From Rebecca billardiae RCC1528 (lineage: Eukaryota > Haptophyta): 64,000 nucleotides of DNA. The stretch spans positions 868,001 through 932,000 of the forward strand of contig OZ251243.1 in NCBI GenBank assembly GCA_965240325.2, in the 5' to 3' direction. Below are positions 10,901-19,374 of this stretch, piece after piece. The stretch's first letter is position 1; every line of letters starts with the position of its first letter. Under the pieces are notes generated by a model that was given only the letters and a program-made list of their open reading frames with translations, did no database searches and was not told the DNA's origin. Made by a program: the position numbers and the translations under genes.

Positions 10901-11660
10901 TACGTCGTGTCGTTGTCGTCGTCGTCGCCGAGCGAGGTGGCGAGCCGACCGTCGCGGTCCTCCCGCTCGCGCGCGGCGCGGCGCTGCTCCTCCTCGCGCG
11001 CGTCCGCCTCCTCGATCGCGGCGATCGCGGCGAGGTCCGCCGCTGTCAGCTCGCTCCCGGGCCGCGCGCCCTCGCTGCCCAGGCTGTACCCACCACCGCC
11101 GCCGCCACCGTTGGGCCCAAGCGAGTAGGAACCGGAGGCGGAGGGCGGCGGAGGGGCGCCCGTGCTCGCGGCCGCGGCTGGCGGCGTCCACTGCGTGTGC
11201 CCGCGGGCGCGATCGATGTAGTACGTCCTGCGTGGTCGCGCGCGCGCGCGAGCCTCAGCCTGACCGCGCCAAGGGCGCGGCGAGCGCGCGCGTGCCGACG
11301 CGCCAGCGCGACACCGGCAGGGCGCGCGCAAGCGCGCGCCCTCGCGCGCGCATACCGGCCGCTGTCAGGGTCAACGCGCGCCTCCCAGCCCGGCGGCAGC
11401 GGGCCTGAGCCGTTTGGCGCCCCACCTCCGCCACTCCCGTCCGACGGCGGCGTCCACGACGTCTGGCCTGTGGACGTGTTCACATAGTACGGCTTACCCG
11501 TCTGCGCGGCGGGCCGAGCGCGCGCGCGCGTGCGCGCGCGGGCGCGCCAGACAACGCGTGAGCGCGCGAGCGGCGATGGCGGCGGGTGGGACATGGCGCG
11601 GCGCGCATGACGCACGTTCGGATCGACCATCATCGTCCAACCCGCGGGAAGGGACGACAT
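4995..11660 (-). CDS. WW-WW-FYVE-ARM repeat protein with Pro/Gln-rich tail
   Basis: There are seven exons on the minus strand: 11616-11660, 11356-11501, 10781-11227, 7943-10621, 7689-7776, 7418-7498 and 4995-7256. Together they encode 1915 aa in an unbroken frame. WW1 (LPAGWTMMVDPN / TGKPYYVN...SWTPP) and WW2 (LPPGWEARVDPDSGR / TYYIDRARGHTQWTPP) are each split by an intron. An acidic linker (DDDDNDTTYDDDGE) leads to a FYVE zinc finger of about residues 178-248 with RRHHCRYCG and VRVCDTC; its intron falls inside CRYC. About 1,350 residues of armadillo-type helical repeats follow, then a Pro/Gln-rich tail from about residue 1606. FYVE domains bind phosphatidylinositol 3-phosphate, WW domains bind proline motifs and ARM repeats form scaffolds, so an endosomal scaffold is a reasonable inference. 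The repeats are clear in pattern but I did not count them unit by unit. Confidence 0.88.
5210..5930 (-). repeat. Coding CAG/GCC trinucleotide repeats (Gln/Pro tract)
   Basis: On the coding strand the 3' end of the ARM gene is a mix of CAG, CCG and CCA codons encoding poly-Gln and poly-Pro runs. The segment at about 5220-5375 contains near-identical units of the form QPPPQQPMPP repeated several times. Such tracts are length-unstable and attract spurious open frames on the other strand. Confidence 0.8.
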
Positions 11661-11903
11661 GACGGCGGCGCGATACTTGGCGGACGCGGGTCTCGGCGGC
11701 CTGGCGGCGGTGCTGGTTGCTTGCGAGCGCTGGGCTGGGCAGCAGGCAGGGCTGCCGGAGCACCGGACTGGCTAGCTGACGAAGCCGTGTAAACGTGCCT
11801 AAAACCGGGAGCGGCGTACACGGTCGGCCTCTCGGCCAGGGCAACCGGGAGACGAGACGAGACGAGAGGGGCGGCGGGCCGAGCCGCAGCACCGTTGGCC
11901 GGC
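11661..11903. promoter_or_regulatory. Divergent promoter region, ARM protein / EsV-1-7 protein
   Basis: About 240 bp separate the ATG at 11660 (minus) from the first ATG of the EsV-1-7 frame at 11904 (plus). A GACGA-type short repeat (GAGACGAGACGAGACGAG) lies near 11850-11868. Core elements cannot be assigned with confidence. Confidence 0.35.
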
Positions 11904-14200
11904 ATGGTCAAACCCGAGTGTGATCACGCAGGCTGCACCACGCAGCCCTCATTCGGCATGCCGGGCGATGCGCGCGCCAGCCGGTGCGCTGAGCACAAGC
12001 TGGCCGGCATGGTCGACTTGAGGTACCGCAAGTGTGATCACGCAGGCTGCACCAAGGGGCCTTCGTTCGGCATGCCGGGCGACGCGCGCGCCAGCCGGTG
12101 CGCTGAGCACAAGCTGGCCGGCATGGTCGACGTGATGAACCGCAAGTGTGATCACGCAGGCTGCACCACGCGGCCCTCATTCGGCATTCCGGGCGACTCG
12201 CGCGCCAGCCGGTGCGCTGAACACAAGCTGGCCGGCATGGTCGACTTGGTGCACCCCAAGTGCGATCACGCGGGCTGCACCAAGGGGCCTTCGTTCGGCA
12301 TGCCGGGCGATGCGCGCGCCAGCCGGTGCGCTGAGCACAAGCTGGCCGGCATGGTCGACGTGAAGAGCCGCAAGTGTGATCACGCAGGCTGCACCAAGTG
12401 GCCTTCGTTCGGCATGCCGGGCGACGCGCGCGCCAGCTGGTGCGCTGAGCACAAGCTAGCCGGCATGGTCGACTTGAGGAAGCCCGAGTGTGATCACACA
12501 GGCTGCACCAAGTGGCCTTCGCTTGGCATGCCGGGCGACGCGCGCGCCAGCCGATGCGTGGAGCACAAGCTGGCTGGCATGGTCCGCTTGAAGAAGAAGG
12601 CAGAGTGTGATCACGCAGGCTGCACCAAGCAGCCTTCGTTCGGCATGCCGGGCGACGCGCGCGCCAGCCGATGCGCTGAGCACAAGCTGGCCGGCATGGT
12701 CGACGTGAAGAGCCGCAAGTGTGATCACGCAGGCTGCACCAAGTGGCCTTCGTTCGGCATGCCGGGCGACGCGCGCGCCAGCTGGTGCGTAGAGCACAAG
12801 CTGGCTGGCATGGTCCGCTTGAAGAAGAAGGCAGAGTGTGATCACGCAGGCTGTACCAAGGGGCCTTCGTTCGGCATGCCGGGCGACTCGCGCGCCAGCC
12901 GGTGCGCTGAGCACAAGCTGGCCGGCATGGTCGACGTGAAGAGCCGCAAGTGTGATCACGCAGGCTGCACCAAGTGGCCTTCGTTCGGCATGCCGGGCGA
13001 CTCGCGCGCCAGCCGGTGCGTGGAGCACAAGCTGGCTGGCATGGTCCGCTTGAAGAAGGAGGCAGAGTGTGATCACGCAGGCTGTACCAAGGGGCCTTCG
13101 TTCGGCATGCCGGGCGACGCGCGCGCCAGCTGGTGCGCTGAGCACAAGCTGGCCGGCATGGTCGACGTGAAGAGCCGCAAGTGTGATCACGCAGGCTGCA
13201 CCAAGTGGCCTTCGTTCGGCATGCCGGGCGACGCGCGCGCCAGCCGGTGCGTGGAGCACAAGCTGGCTGGCATGGTCCGCTTGAAGAAGAAGGCAGAGTG
13301 TGATCACGCAGGCTGCACCAAGGGGCCTTCGTTCGGCATGCCGGGCGACTCGCGCGCCAGCCGGTGCGCTGAGCACAAGCTGGCCGGCATGGTCGACTTG
13401 GTGCACCCCAAGTGCGATCACGCGGGCTGCACCAAGGTGCCTTCGTACGGCATGCCGGGCGACGCGCGCGCCAGCTGGTGCGCTGAGCACAAGCTGGCCG
13501 GCATGGTCGACTTGAGGAACCGCAAGTGTGATCACGCAGGCTGCACCAAGTGGCCTTCGTTCGGCATGCCGGGCGACGCGCGCGCCAGCTGGTGCGCTGA
13601 GCACAAGCTAGCCGGCATGGTCGACTTAAGGAAGCCCGAGTGTGATCACACAGGCTGCACCAAGTGGCCTTCGCTTGGCATGCCGGGCGACGCGCGCGCC
13701 AGCCGGTGCGTGGAGCACAAGCTGGCTGGCATGGTCCGCTTGAAGAAGAAGGCAGAGTGTGATCACGCAGGCTGCACCAAGCAGCCTTCGTTCGGCATGC
13801 CGGGCGACGCGCGCGCCAGCCGGTGCGCTGAGCACAAGCTGGCCGGCATGGTCGACGTGGTGAGCCGCAAGTGTGATCACGCAGGCTGCACCACGCGGCC
13901 CTCATTCGGCATTCCGGGCGACTCGCGCGCCAGCTGGTGCGCTGAGCACAAGCTGGCCGGCATGGTCGACGTGAAGAGCCGCAAGTGTGATCACGCCGGC
14001 TGCACCAAGGGGCCTTCGTTCGGCATGCCGGGCGATGCGCGCGCCAGCCGGTGCGCTGAGCACAAGCTGGCCGGCATGGTCGACGTGAAGAGCCGCAAGT
14101 GTGATCACGCCGGCTGCACCAAGTGGCCTTCGTTCGGCATGCCGGGCGACGCGCGCGCCAGCCGGTGCGCTGCGCACAAGCTGGCCGGCATGGTCGAGTA
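11904..14200 (+). repeat. Tandem coding repeat of 108/111 bp
   Basis: Twenty units of 36 or 37 codons are arranged head to tail with very little silent divergence. Units 4-7 (linkers LVHPK, VKSRK, LRKPE, RLKKKAE) recur as units 14-17, and unit 3 resembles unit 18. This points to duplication of a multi-unit block as well as single-unit expansion. Confidence 0.85.
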
Positions 14201-14435
14201 CAACGTGGCAAGCAAACGGAGACTGGAGCGCGTCTCGAGCGTCGACCACGTGATGAGCACCGCCAAGCGACAGCGGAAGCGCACCGGCGGCGCAGCCGAA
14301 GTTTCTGGCGGTGGTGTCACGCAGGCTGCGCCTCCGCGGTCGCCGCAGCCGCCGCCGGCGCCGCCGGTCACGCGACCTGTTGTGATGGCCAGAAGGGTGG
14401 CGTCGCGCGTCGCGGTTCGGTCCGTCACTGAGTAG
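11904..14435 (+). CDS. EsV-1-7 cysteine-repeat protein, 20 units
   Basis: A single open exon of 843 aa from the ATG at 11904 holds 20 tandem units with the spacing C-X4-C-X16-C-X2-H-X12/13. A typical core is CDHAGCTKWPSFGMPGDA followed by RASRCAEHK. This is the EsV-1-7 motif, named for a gene of the Ectocarpus virus EsV-1 and present in the brown-algal regulator IMMEDIATE UPRIGHT. Its molecular function is not known; the Cys/His spacing suggests metal binding. Two linker types alternate (VDVKSRK and VRLKKKAE). The C-terminal ~80 residues lack repeats, are basic (KRQRKR, a possible nuclear signal) and then Pro-rich. In-frame bases just upstream of the ATG encode LAG, matching the repeat unit, so the array may once have extended further or an upstream exon may exist. 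Confidence 0.88.
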   Translation: MVKPECDHAGCTTQPSFGMPGDARASRCAEHKLAGMVDLRYRKCDHAGCTKGPSFGMPGDARASRCAEHKLAGMVDVMNRKCDHAGCTTRPSFGIPGDSRASRCAEHKLAGMVDLVHPKCDHAGCTKGPSFGMPGDARASRCAEHKLAGMVDVKSRKCDHAGCTKWPSFGMPGDARASWCAEHKLAGMVDLRKPECDHTGCTKWPSLGMPGDARASRCVEHKLAGMVRLKKKAECDHAGCTKQPSFGMPGDARASRCAEHKLAGMVDVKSRKCDHAGCTKWPSFGMPGDARASWCVEHKLAGMVRLKKKAECDHAGCTKGPSFGMPGDSRASRCAEHKLAGMVDVKSRKCDHAGCTKWPSFGMPGDSRASRCVEHKLAGMVRLKKEAECDHAGCTKGPSFGMPGDARASWCAEHKLAGMVDVKSRKCDHAGCTKWPSFGMPGDARASRCVEHKLAGMVRLKKKAECDHAGCTKGPSFGMPGDSRASRCAEHKLAGMVDLVHPKCDHAGCTKVPSYGMPGDARASWCAEHKLAGMVDLRNRKCDHAGCTKWPSFGMPGDARASWCAEHKLAGMVDLRKPECDHTGCTKWPSLGMPGDARASRCVEHKLAGMVRLKKKAECDHAGCTKQPSFGMPGDARASRCAEHKLAGMVDVVSRKCDHAGCTTRPSFGIPGDSRASWCAEHKLAGMVDVKSRKCDHAGCTKGPSFGMPGDARASRCAEHKLAGMVDVKSRKCDHAGCTKWPSFGMPGDARASRCAAHKLAGMVEYNVASKRRLERVSSVDHVMSTAKRQRKRTGGAAEVSGGGVTQAAPPRSPQPPPAPPVTRPVVMARRVASRVAVRSVTE

Positions 14436-15236
14436 ATCAGTAAGTGCCTACTGCTAGGCTGAGTTCTGCTTGCTGGCCCTGGCGGGCCGGCTGCAGAGCC
14501 AGAAGGCCTCAGTGGGACCTGACCTGGCCGTCGGCCCTGGCCAATCATCATGGGCGGACTCGTATTCGTACTACTCGCGGCGGAGCCGGCGGACTGCCAT
14601 CAAAGGAATCAAGAACCCTCCTTGATTCCTTTGCTGCCATGCTGCAATACAGCCATGCTAGCATGGTCTAGCTGAGGCTCACTGATGAATAATAATAATT
14701 ATAATAATAATAACATTTATCGGACGAATTAAATAAATAAAACGGCCCGCCATATATATATATTAACGACGTGGTATGCAACGGGCAGGCGTCAGAGTCA
14801 GCAAGCTGTAGCAGCAGATATATAATAACTGATTTCACGTTGCTGATAGCAGATATTGTCACTGTCACTAGTGTCAGAGCGGACGCGCAGACGCAGTGAT
14901 CGCCGATCGGGCACTGCACGGGCCACGTGCCGTCGCCGCCCATGCCGTGGCAAGCACGAGCCTGCCGGAGAGCCGCGAGGTACGCCGTCAGTCCGATCAG
15001 GAATTGGACGGGCTGGCGCTGTGGAGACTGGAGAACAACGCTGCCCTCCGCCCATTGCTCATGTAGTCATGAGTGCCCGGCGCACTTCCTGGGACCATAT
15101 GAGGCTCACGCCGTGAGGGGATGATTTGGGACTCCAGGAACAGGGAGCAAGGGGCTCTCGCGCTGGACGGCCATGGCACAAGGGCAAAAGGTGTCGCCCG
15201 CAGCCACGATCACCATCACGCGCCGTAGCCAGCCGC
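14436..15236. other. Intergenic region with two palindromes
   Basis: No gene is visible between the convergent EsV-1-7 and H1-like genes. The stretch holds two clear palindromes (14601-14633 and 14653-14666), then AT-rich DNA at about 14690-14770 with ATT/AAT runs and a short TA repeat. Confidence 0.55.
14601..14666. terminator. Hairpin pair downstream of the EsV-1-7 gene
   Basis: CAAAGGAATCAAG at 14601-14613 pairs perfectly with 14621-14633 across a 7-nt loop. A second perfect palindrome, CCATGCTAGCATGG, follows at 14653-14666. They lie 165-230 bp after the stop codon and could act in 3' processing; they could equally be remnants of a small element. Confidence 0.35.
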
Positions 15237-15653
15237 TCAGCGCAGCTTCTTCACGCCACGCACAGCTGCCGCCTCAGAACGAGTCACCTTGCCGTCATCG
15301 TTGAGGTCGGCCGCTGACACGGTGACGTGTGCGGCGCGCGCCTCCTTGCGCGTCACCTTGCCATCGGCGTTCGAATCCGCGCCAGCACCACGCTTCGAGG
15401 CCGCCTTTTTCGGCGGCGCCTTCTTGGGCGAGGCCTTTTTCGGCGACGCCTTCTTCGGCGACGCCACCTTCTTGGGCGATGCCTTTTTGGGGGACGCGGC
15501 CTTCGTGGCGGCGGGCTTCTTGGCCGGCGCCTTCTTGCTCGCGGGCTTCTTGGCGATCACCGCCTTGGGCTTGGCGGCCGCCTTGGCCTTGCCCGCGGAT
15601 GCCTTCTTCGCGGCCGGCTTCGCCGGCTTCGCGGCAGCCTTCTTCGGCGCCAT
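15237..15653 (-). CDS. Histone H1-like basic protein with two EF-hand loops
   Basis: A single exon encodes 138 aa. Residues 1-85 are a Lys/Ala/Pro-rich H1-type tail with about six SPKK or PPKK motifs, which in linker histones and related proteins bind the minor groove of AT-rich DNA. There is no winged-helix globular domain. The C-terminus has two canonical calcium-loop sequences, [12 protein letters not shown] and [12 protein letters not shown], with acidic or Asn residues at positions 1, 3 and 5, Gly at 6, a hydrophobic at 8 and Glu at 12. Only 11 residues separate the loops, much closer than in a normal EF-hand pair. A calcium-responsive chromatin protein is an inference; no fold is proven. 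Confidence 0.75.
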   Translation of the reverse strand: MAPKKAAAKPAKPAAKKASAGKAKAAAKPKAVIAKKPASKKAPAKKPAATKAASPKKASPKKVASPKKASPKKASPKKAPPKKAASKRGAGADSNADGKVTRKEARAAHVTVSAADLNDDGKVTRSEAAAVRGVKKLR

Positions 15654-15723
15654 GGTTTTTTGTTGTTGACGATTTTCAAATGGGCCGTTTCGTCTGCGGA
15701 ACGGTGTTGATGTTTATCCCCAC
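15654..15723 (-). promoter_or_regulatory. 5' flank of the H1-like gene
   Basis: The bases just upstream of the start codon are T-rich on the plus strand (GGTTTTTTGTTGTTGACG), so A-rich in the transcript leader. The known dispersed block begins at 15724, so the private promoter is short or lies inside the repeat. Confidence 0.3.
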
Positions 15724-15821
15724 AATCTCGCCTGCCTGAGCTGCTGTGTGAGTGTTTTTTAAAATTCCCCTTTATAACGGGCTCCGGGTGATCAGGCTGG
15801 CGGCCGAAGCCTCCAGCCCTA
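15724..15821 (+). repeat. Dispersed block C, copy 1 (TATA-containing)
   Basis: These ~98 bp are nearly identical to 42772-42862 in the same orientation. The block contains AAAATTCCCCTTTATAACGG, a TATA-like sequence, and then a hairpin-forming stretch at 15795-15818 (GGCTGG...GGC-CGAA-GCC...CCAGCC). It could be a mobile promoter module or part of a solo terminal repeat. Confidence 0.7.
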
Positions 15822-15848
15822 CAGTTTACTATGTTTTAACGTGCACAC
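15820..15848 (+). repeat. Dispersed 29-bp module M, copy 1
   Basis: The string TACAGTTTACTATG...AACGTGCACAC is shared with 16439-16466 (same strand) and 55524-55552 (opposite strand). Copy 1 sits exactly between two segments that are contiguous at 42850-42872, so it looks like a clean insertion. Confidence 0.65.
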
Positions 15849-16438
15849 CACCCTGGCCAGTGTGTGCGTCTCATGGCGCACGGCCCCCCCGAAAGGTCTG
15901 AGCGTGAGCGAAAGCCGGGGGGGGGGGCGGCGCACGTGCTCCGCAAAATCAAAAAGAGGATGCGCGCAGGATTTTGGGGCATTTTTGTGGGTGGCCTTGC
16001 GTACGTATGAGTGGATTTCGCTGCCAATGATTGCGTTTGTAGTAGATGCTAATTTTAACGATAGTAACACTTAGGGGAATGCCGGGTGGAATAGCACATA
16101 ACACCAGCCGTGTGTTCGAACATTCCGTCATAGTAAGATGCTTGAATTGTAAGAGCCTGAAACAGCTCGCCAACCATAGAAAAGAGAGGTTGAGTCAGAT
16201 TTTATGTCGCTTGAAGTAAAGAATTATTATCATTATGCCGGCATCTGAAGTCATGATTCATGAACCGTCGCTTCTCAGTGGCGGATATCATCAGGTTATA
16301 AGGCCGTTAACTCGTTAAGCCCCTTGTTAAAAGCCCCTTGATTACCCTTGATTCATACACGGGTAATATCTTTTAAAGCCGGAAGGCGCTCAAAATACCC
16401 AAGTGGGCACTGGGTGCCGGGTGGCCCGCAAAGTAAAG

Positions 16439-16466
16439 TACAGTTTACTATTATTAACGTGCACAC
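16439..16466 (+). repeat. Dispersed module M, copy 2
   Basis: TACAGTTTACTATTATTAAC followed by GTGCACAC matches the modules at 15820 and 55524. It lies inside the putative cargo element. Confidence 0.55.
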
Positions 16467-16599
16467 TTGGTTAACATTTTATGGTACGAGTTAACGAACC
16501 GTCACTTCTGGCGGGCTCTCTGGTCGCGAACAGTCACGATCCAACCAACTGCCGGCACTACGTGCGCGATCGCGTGGGGCGATCGCGTGGGGCGCGACG

Positions 16600-17560
16600 G
16601 CGTGCAGCGGAAGCGCCCGAAGCGGAGGCGTCGGGGGCGGCGGCTGAAGGGAGCGAGGGCGGTGGTGGCGGCACCGAGGACGAGGGAGGCGCGCCGAACG
16701 GCATGTCCGTCCTCACCCTCGCCATCGGCGGCCGCCCGCGCGTCACTGCGCCGCCGGCTCTCAGCCGACGACAACGCCCGCGAGTGCCGCCCACGGCGCG
16801 CGGCGGGCGCGTCACGGCAGGCGGCGGGGGCGGCGACTGCAGGGAGCGAGGGCGATGGTGGCGGCGCAGTCGAGGGAGGTGCGCCATCCGGACAGCGCGG
16901 CGGCGCGGCGCGCGGCCGAGCGCGGGAGCCTGGGCGGCAGGCGGCGGGCGCGCGGCGGGGGCATGTGCTCAGTGCTGCCCGAGAGGCTGGCGCACTCGCC
17001 CAGCGCCGCCGCGCACACCGCCGCCGACCTCGCGCGCACGACCTCCGTCAACTCCTCCGTCAGCGGCGGAGAGCGCGTCGCCTCGCCGCCCACGCTGCCG
17101 CCCAGCCGGTTCGTCATCCGAGCGCTCGCCGGGCGCGCGCGGCGTGACGCGCCGGGCCGCGGTCGCCGCCTACTAAGTGGTGGGACCGCCGCTGGGGGGC
17201 GGGGCGGGCGGAGGAGATGGCGGTGGCGAAGGAGGACGCGGTGGTGGACGTGGACGTCACGCAGTCCGGGCTGCACTGGCTCATCCACCTCCTCTCTGCA
17301 CTCGACCCACCGCCGTCACCGACGGCGCAGCAGCTGGCGGCGGCGCGACGGATGGTGGCGGGCGCGGCCGCGGCCGAGGCGGGCGCGCGCCGCGCGCGCC
17401 GCTGCGGCGGCGTGGAGCGGCGGGAGCTGAGCGGCGCGCTGCTGCACACGCAGTCGCGCTGCGCACGTGCTGCAGACGCTGTACGAGCGCGCCACCGCCG
17501 ACGCCGTCGCGCCGCCGCTGCCCCCGCCGCACCGGCACCGTCCGACCGTCCGACCGTGTC
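16600..17560 (+). pseudogene. Degenerate coding segments of unknown gene
   Basis: Three stretches have coding-like base use but in different frames: around 16960-17130 (VLPERLAHSPSAAAHTAADL), 17217-17460 (MAVAKEDAVVDVDVTQSGLH, LIHLLSALDPPP) and 17460-17560 (HVLQTLYERATADAVAPPLP). An imperfect direct repeat with a period near 190 bp joins 16640 and 16830. No continuous product can be assembled and I recognise no family. It reads as captured or decaying gene sequence inside the repeat-bounded element. Confidence 0.3.
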
Positions 17561-17718
17561 GTCACAAGCCGCGGCTGCTGCTCACATTCACATCACAAGC
17601 CGCGGCTGCTGCTCACATTCACAAGCTCACTAGCTGCGTGATGGTGACTAGCCACTAGGGCCGTGCGCCCTCAACTTCGTTGTTCACTACCCGAAGATCG
17701 GCGTAGCCGATCATATAT

Positions 17719-19374
17719 TCTTAAATACTATAAACTGTGCCCTGGCGGGCGGGGGGGTCGGCGGGCCGTGCGGCGTGCCAGTGCTGTCGCAATGTATCCT
17801 CTGCGGGTTCGCGTCTTTCCACATTCGCTCGTGGCCGTGGGTGACGGACAGTCGAGTGCAAGGACCAGTGACACGTGAAGTTGGCTCCCCGACGTGTACA
17901 AGTCTCAGTAGTCTGTACTCTTATGCGCATCAGCGAGGCCCACACCCACGAGGGAATGTGCAGCACGCGGGGCGGGGCGGGTAGCCCGTTACTCCGCGCG
18001 AGCGCGGGTACGCGATGTATGTGCCGCATCTCGACCGCGATGGCGTAATCGAGCGCCTCATTCGCCGCCGACGAAGCCGCCAGAGTAGATCGTGTGCATG
18101 TCCTCCTGCCGCCAGCCGAGATCGGTCGTCGAGAGGATGCTTGCCGATGTCCGCTCCGGGCATGATGGGCTCGGCGCAGGTCGCGTTGACGTCGTACACG
18201 GCCGCCACGCTGAGCACGAGCGCGTTGACGTTCACGCGGTCGTCGCTCTTCGCCTTTTCGACAGGTCTGGCGCCCGCGTGTTTGGCGGCACGAGGAGCTG
18301 TTGGTTGTGCGCGCGCGCGCGCACAGCGACAGCGTGTGCCACTCGCGATCGAGATTGGGCACGAGCTGCTCACGCAGGCACACGAATCGCAGCGCATCCG
18401 TCACCGGCGTGACGACGTCCGCCTCGTCACGCAGCGCCTGCGCCATGGACGAGGATGGCGCGGCGATGTTGCATGCTCAACGATTCATCTCTTTGCGGAT
18501 GGCATCACGGGCTTGTCTGCGTCGCGCTGCGGCGAGGGTCGCCAACTCGCAAAGACGCGGTTGCTGTCACGCCGACAGACCCCGGAGGTGCGTCCGCTGC
18601 GCGTCGTACGCCGTTGGCGCTGCGCTTCCGTCGCATTGGTCACCGTCGACGCCATGCAGGCCGGACGTGGGCTTCGGCTGAGGGACCGGACCGCGAGCAA
18701 TGACTGAGTCCGGTGCGCGGATTCCGGCGATCGAGTTCAGAGTTCAGAAGGCCGCGCCAAAATAATCTTGCGTCGCGTGCGATGGCGCTTCCCGCCCGCG
18801 AGACGCCTCGTGATGAGGGCTTTCTCGCACCGAGCCCGACGCGCGACGGTGGATCGCGCGAGGCGGTCATCGTGCGCAGCGCTTGATGCTATGGCCGGTG
18901 CGAGCTTTCGACGTGCACGTCGGGCGAGGATCGCCCCAGGTCTCACGATCGTGTCGACGCGCCGAGCGTACCGCTCCAAACGCGTCGATTTCGCCCCCGT
19001 TCGACCTGCACGCGAGACGACGAGGGCAGCAATCGCGAATCGGGCGAAAACACGTCTCGGGAATCCCCGCGCGATGTCCGCGCCGGCGTTGGATTTGGCG
19101 CGCGCCGCCCAGGCGCTCCGCGCCATGGCCGACCCTTTTTCGGCCGAGCGTCCCCATTGGGAGCTGCGAGGGCGCCCGGTAGTGAGCGAAGCGATTTTCT
19201 TTTCTCTGCGAGGCGATTTTCTTTTTTCTTTTCTTTTTCTTATCTTTTTCCCGGGCACTACAAGGGGCGGACCTACGGCCCGCCATATATTCGTAAACTG
19301 GAATACTGGTCGTCTACTCAAATAAAGTCCTGCCCATCAGCATCAGTGTCAGATGTCCACCACTTACTTAGACT
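17719..19374. other. Gene-poor region with a possible gene remnant
   Basis: On the minus strand, 17930-18446 holds short coding-like pieces in two frames (DALRFVCLREQLVPNLDREW and NVNALVLSVAAVYDVNATCA), but no splice sites of the usual type join them. From 18737 to 19325 both strands are open for about 190 codons, with compositions that look fortuitous. A polypyrimidine run (mostly T/C) lies at about 19194-19252. I assign no gene. Confidence 0.4.

Larger units (their letters stand above)
15873..17718 (+). mobile_element. Putative cargo element, copy 1 (ends A and B)
   Basis: The left end (A, 15873-16041) starts ATGGCGCACGGCC and carries a C-run/G-run hairpin. It is ~90% identical over its first 110 bp to the inverted sequence at 48222-48396. 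The right end (B, 17657-17718) is 60 bp with one mismatch to the inverted sequence at 46391-46452, and includes the hairpin GATCGGC-GTA-GCCGATC. Both copies keep the A-to-B order and orientation at 1.85 and 2.0 kb, but the interiors are different. The motif GGCCGTGCGCC at B is the inverse of the A terminus. No target-site duplication is evident for this copy, so mobility is inferred. Confidence 0.5.

Noticed and set aside
11908-14211. A 767-codon minus-strand frame opposite the EsV-1-7 array.
   Set aside because: It is the antisense shadow of a tandem repeat with no internal stops. The plus frame has the Cys/His motif spacing.
16467-17147. A 226-codon Arg-rich plus-strand frame as a gene.
   Set aside because: Its composition is that of GC-rich noncoding DNA, its first codon is not ATG, and a different frame has better coding-like stretches.
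18737-19325. Two overlapping ~190-codon frames on opposite strands.
   Set aside because: Neither has a recognisable domain, and both are Arg/Ala-rich as expected by chance at this GC content.
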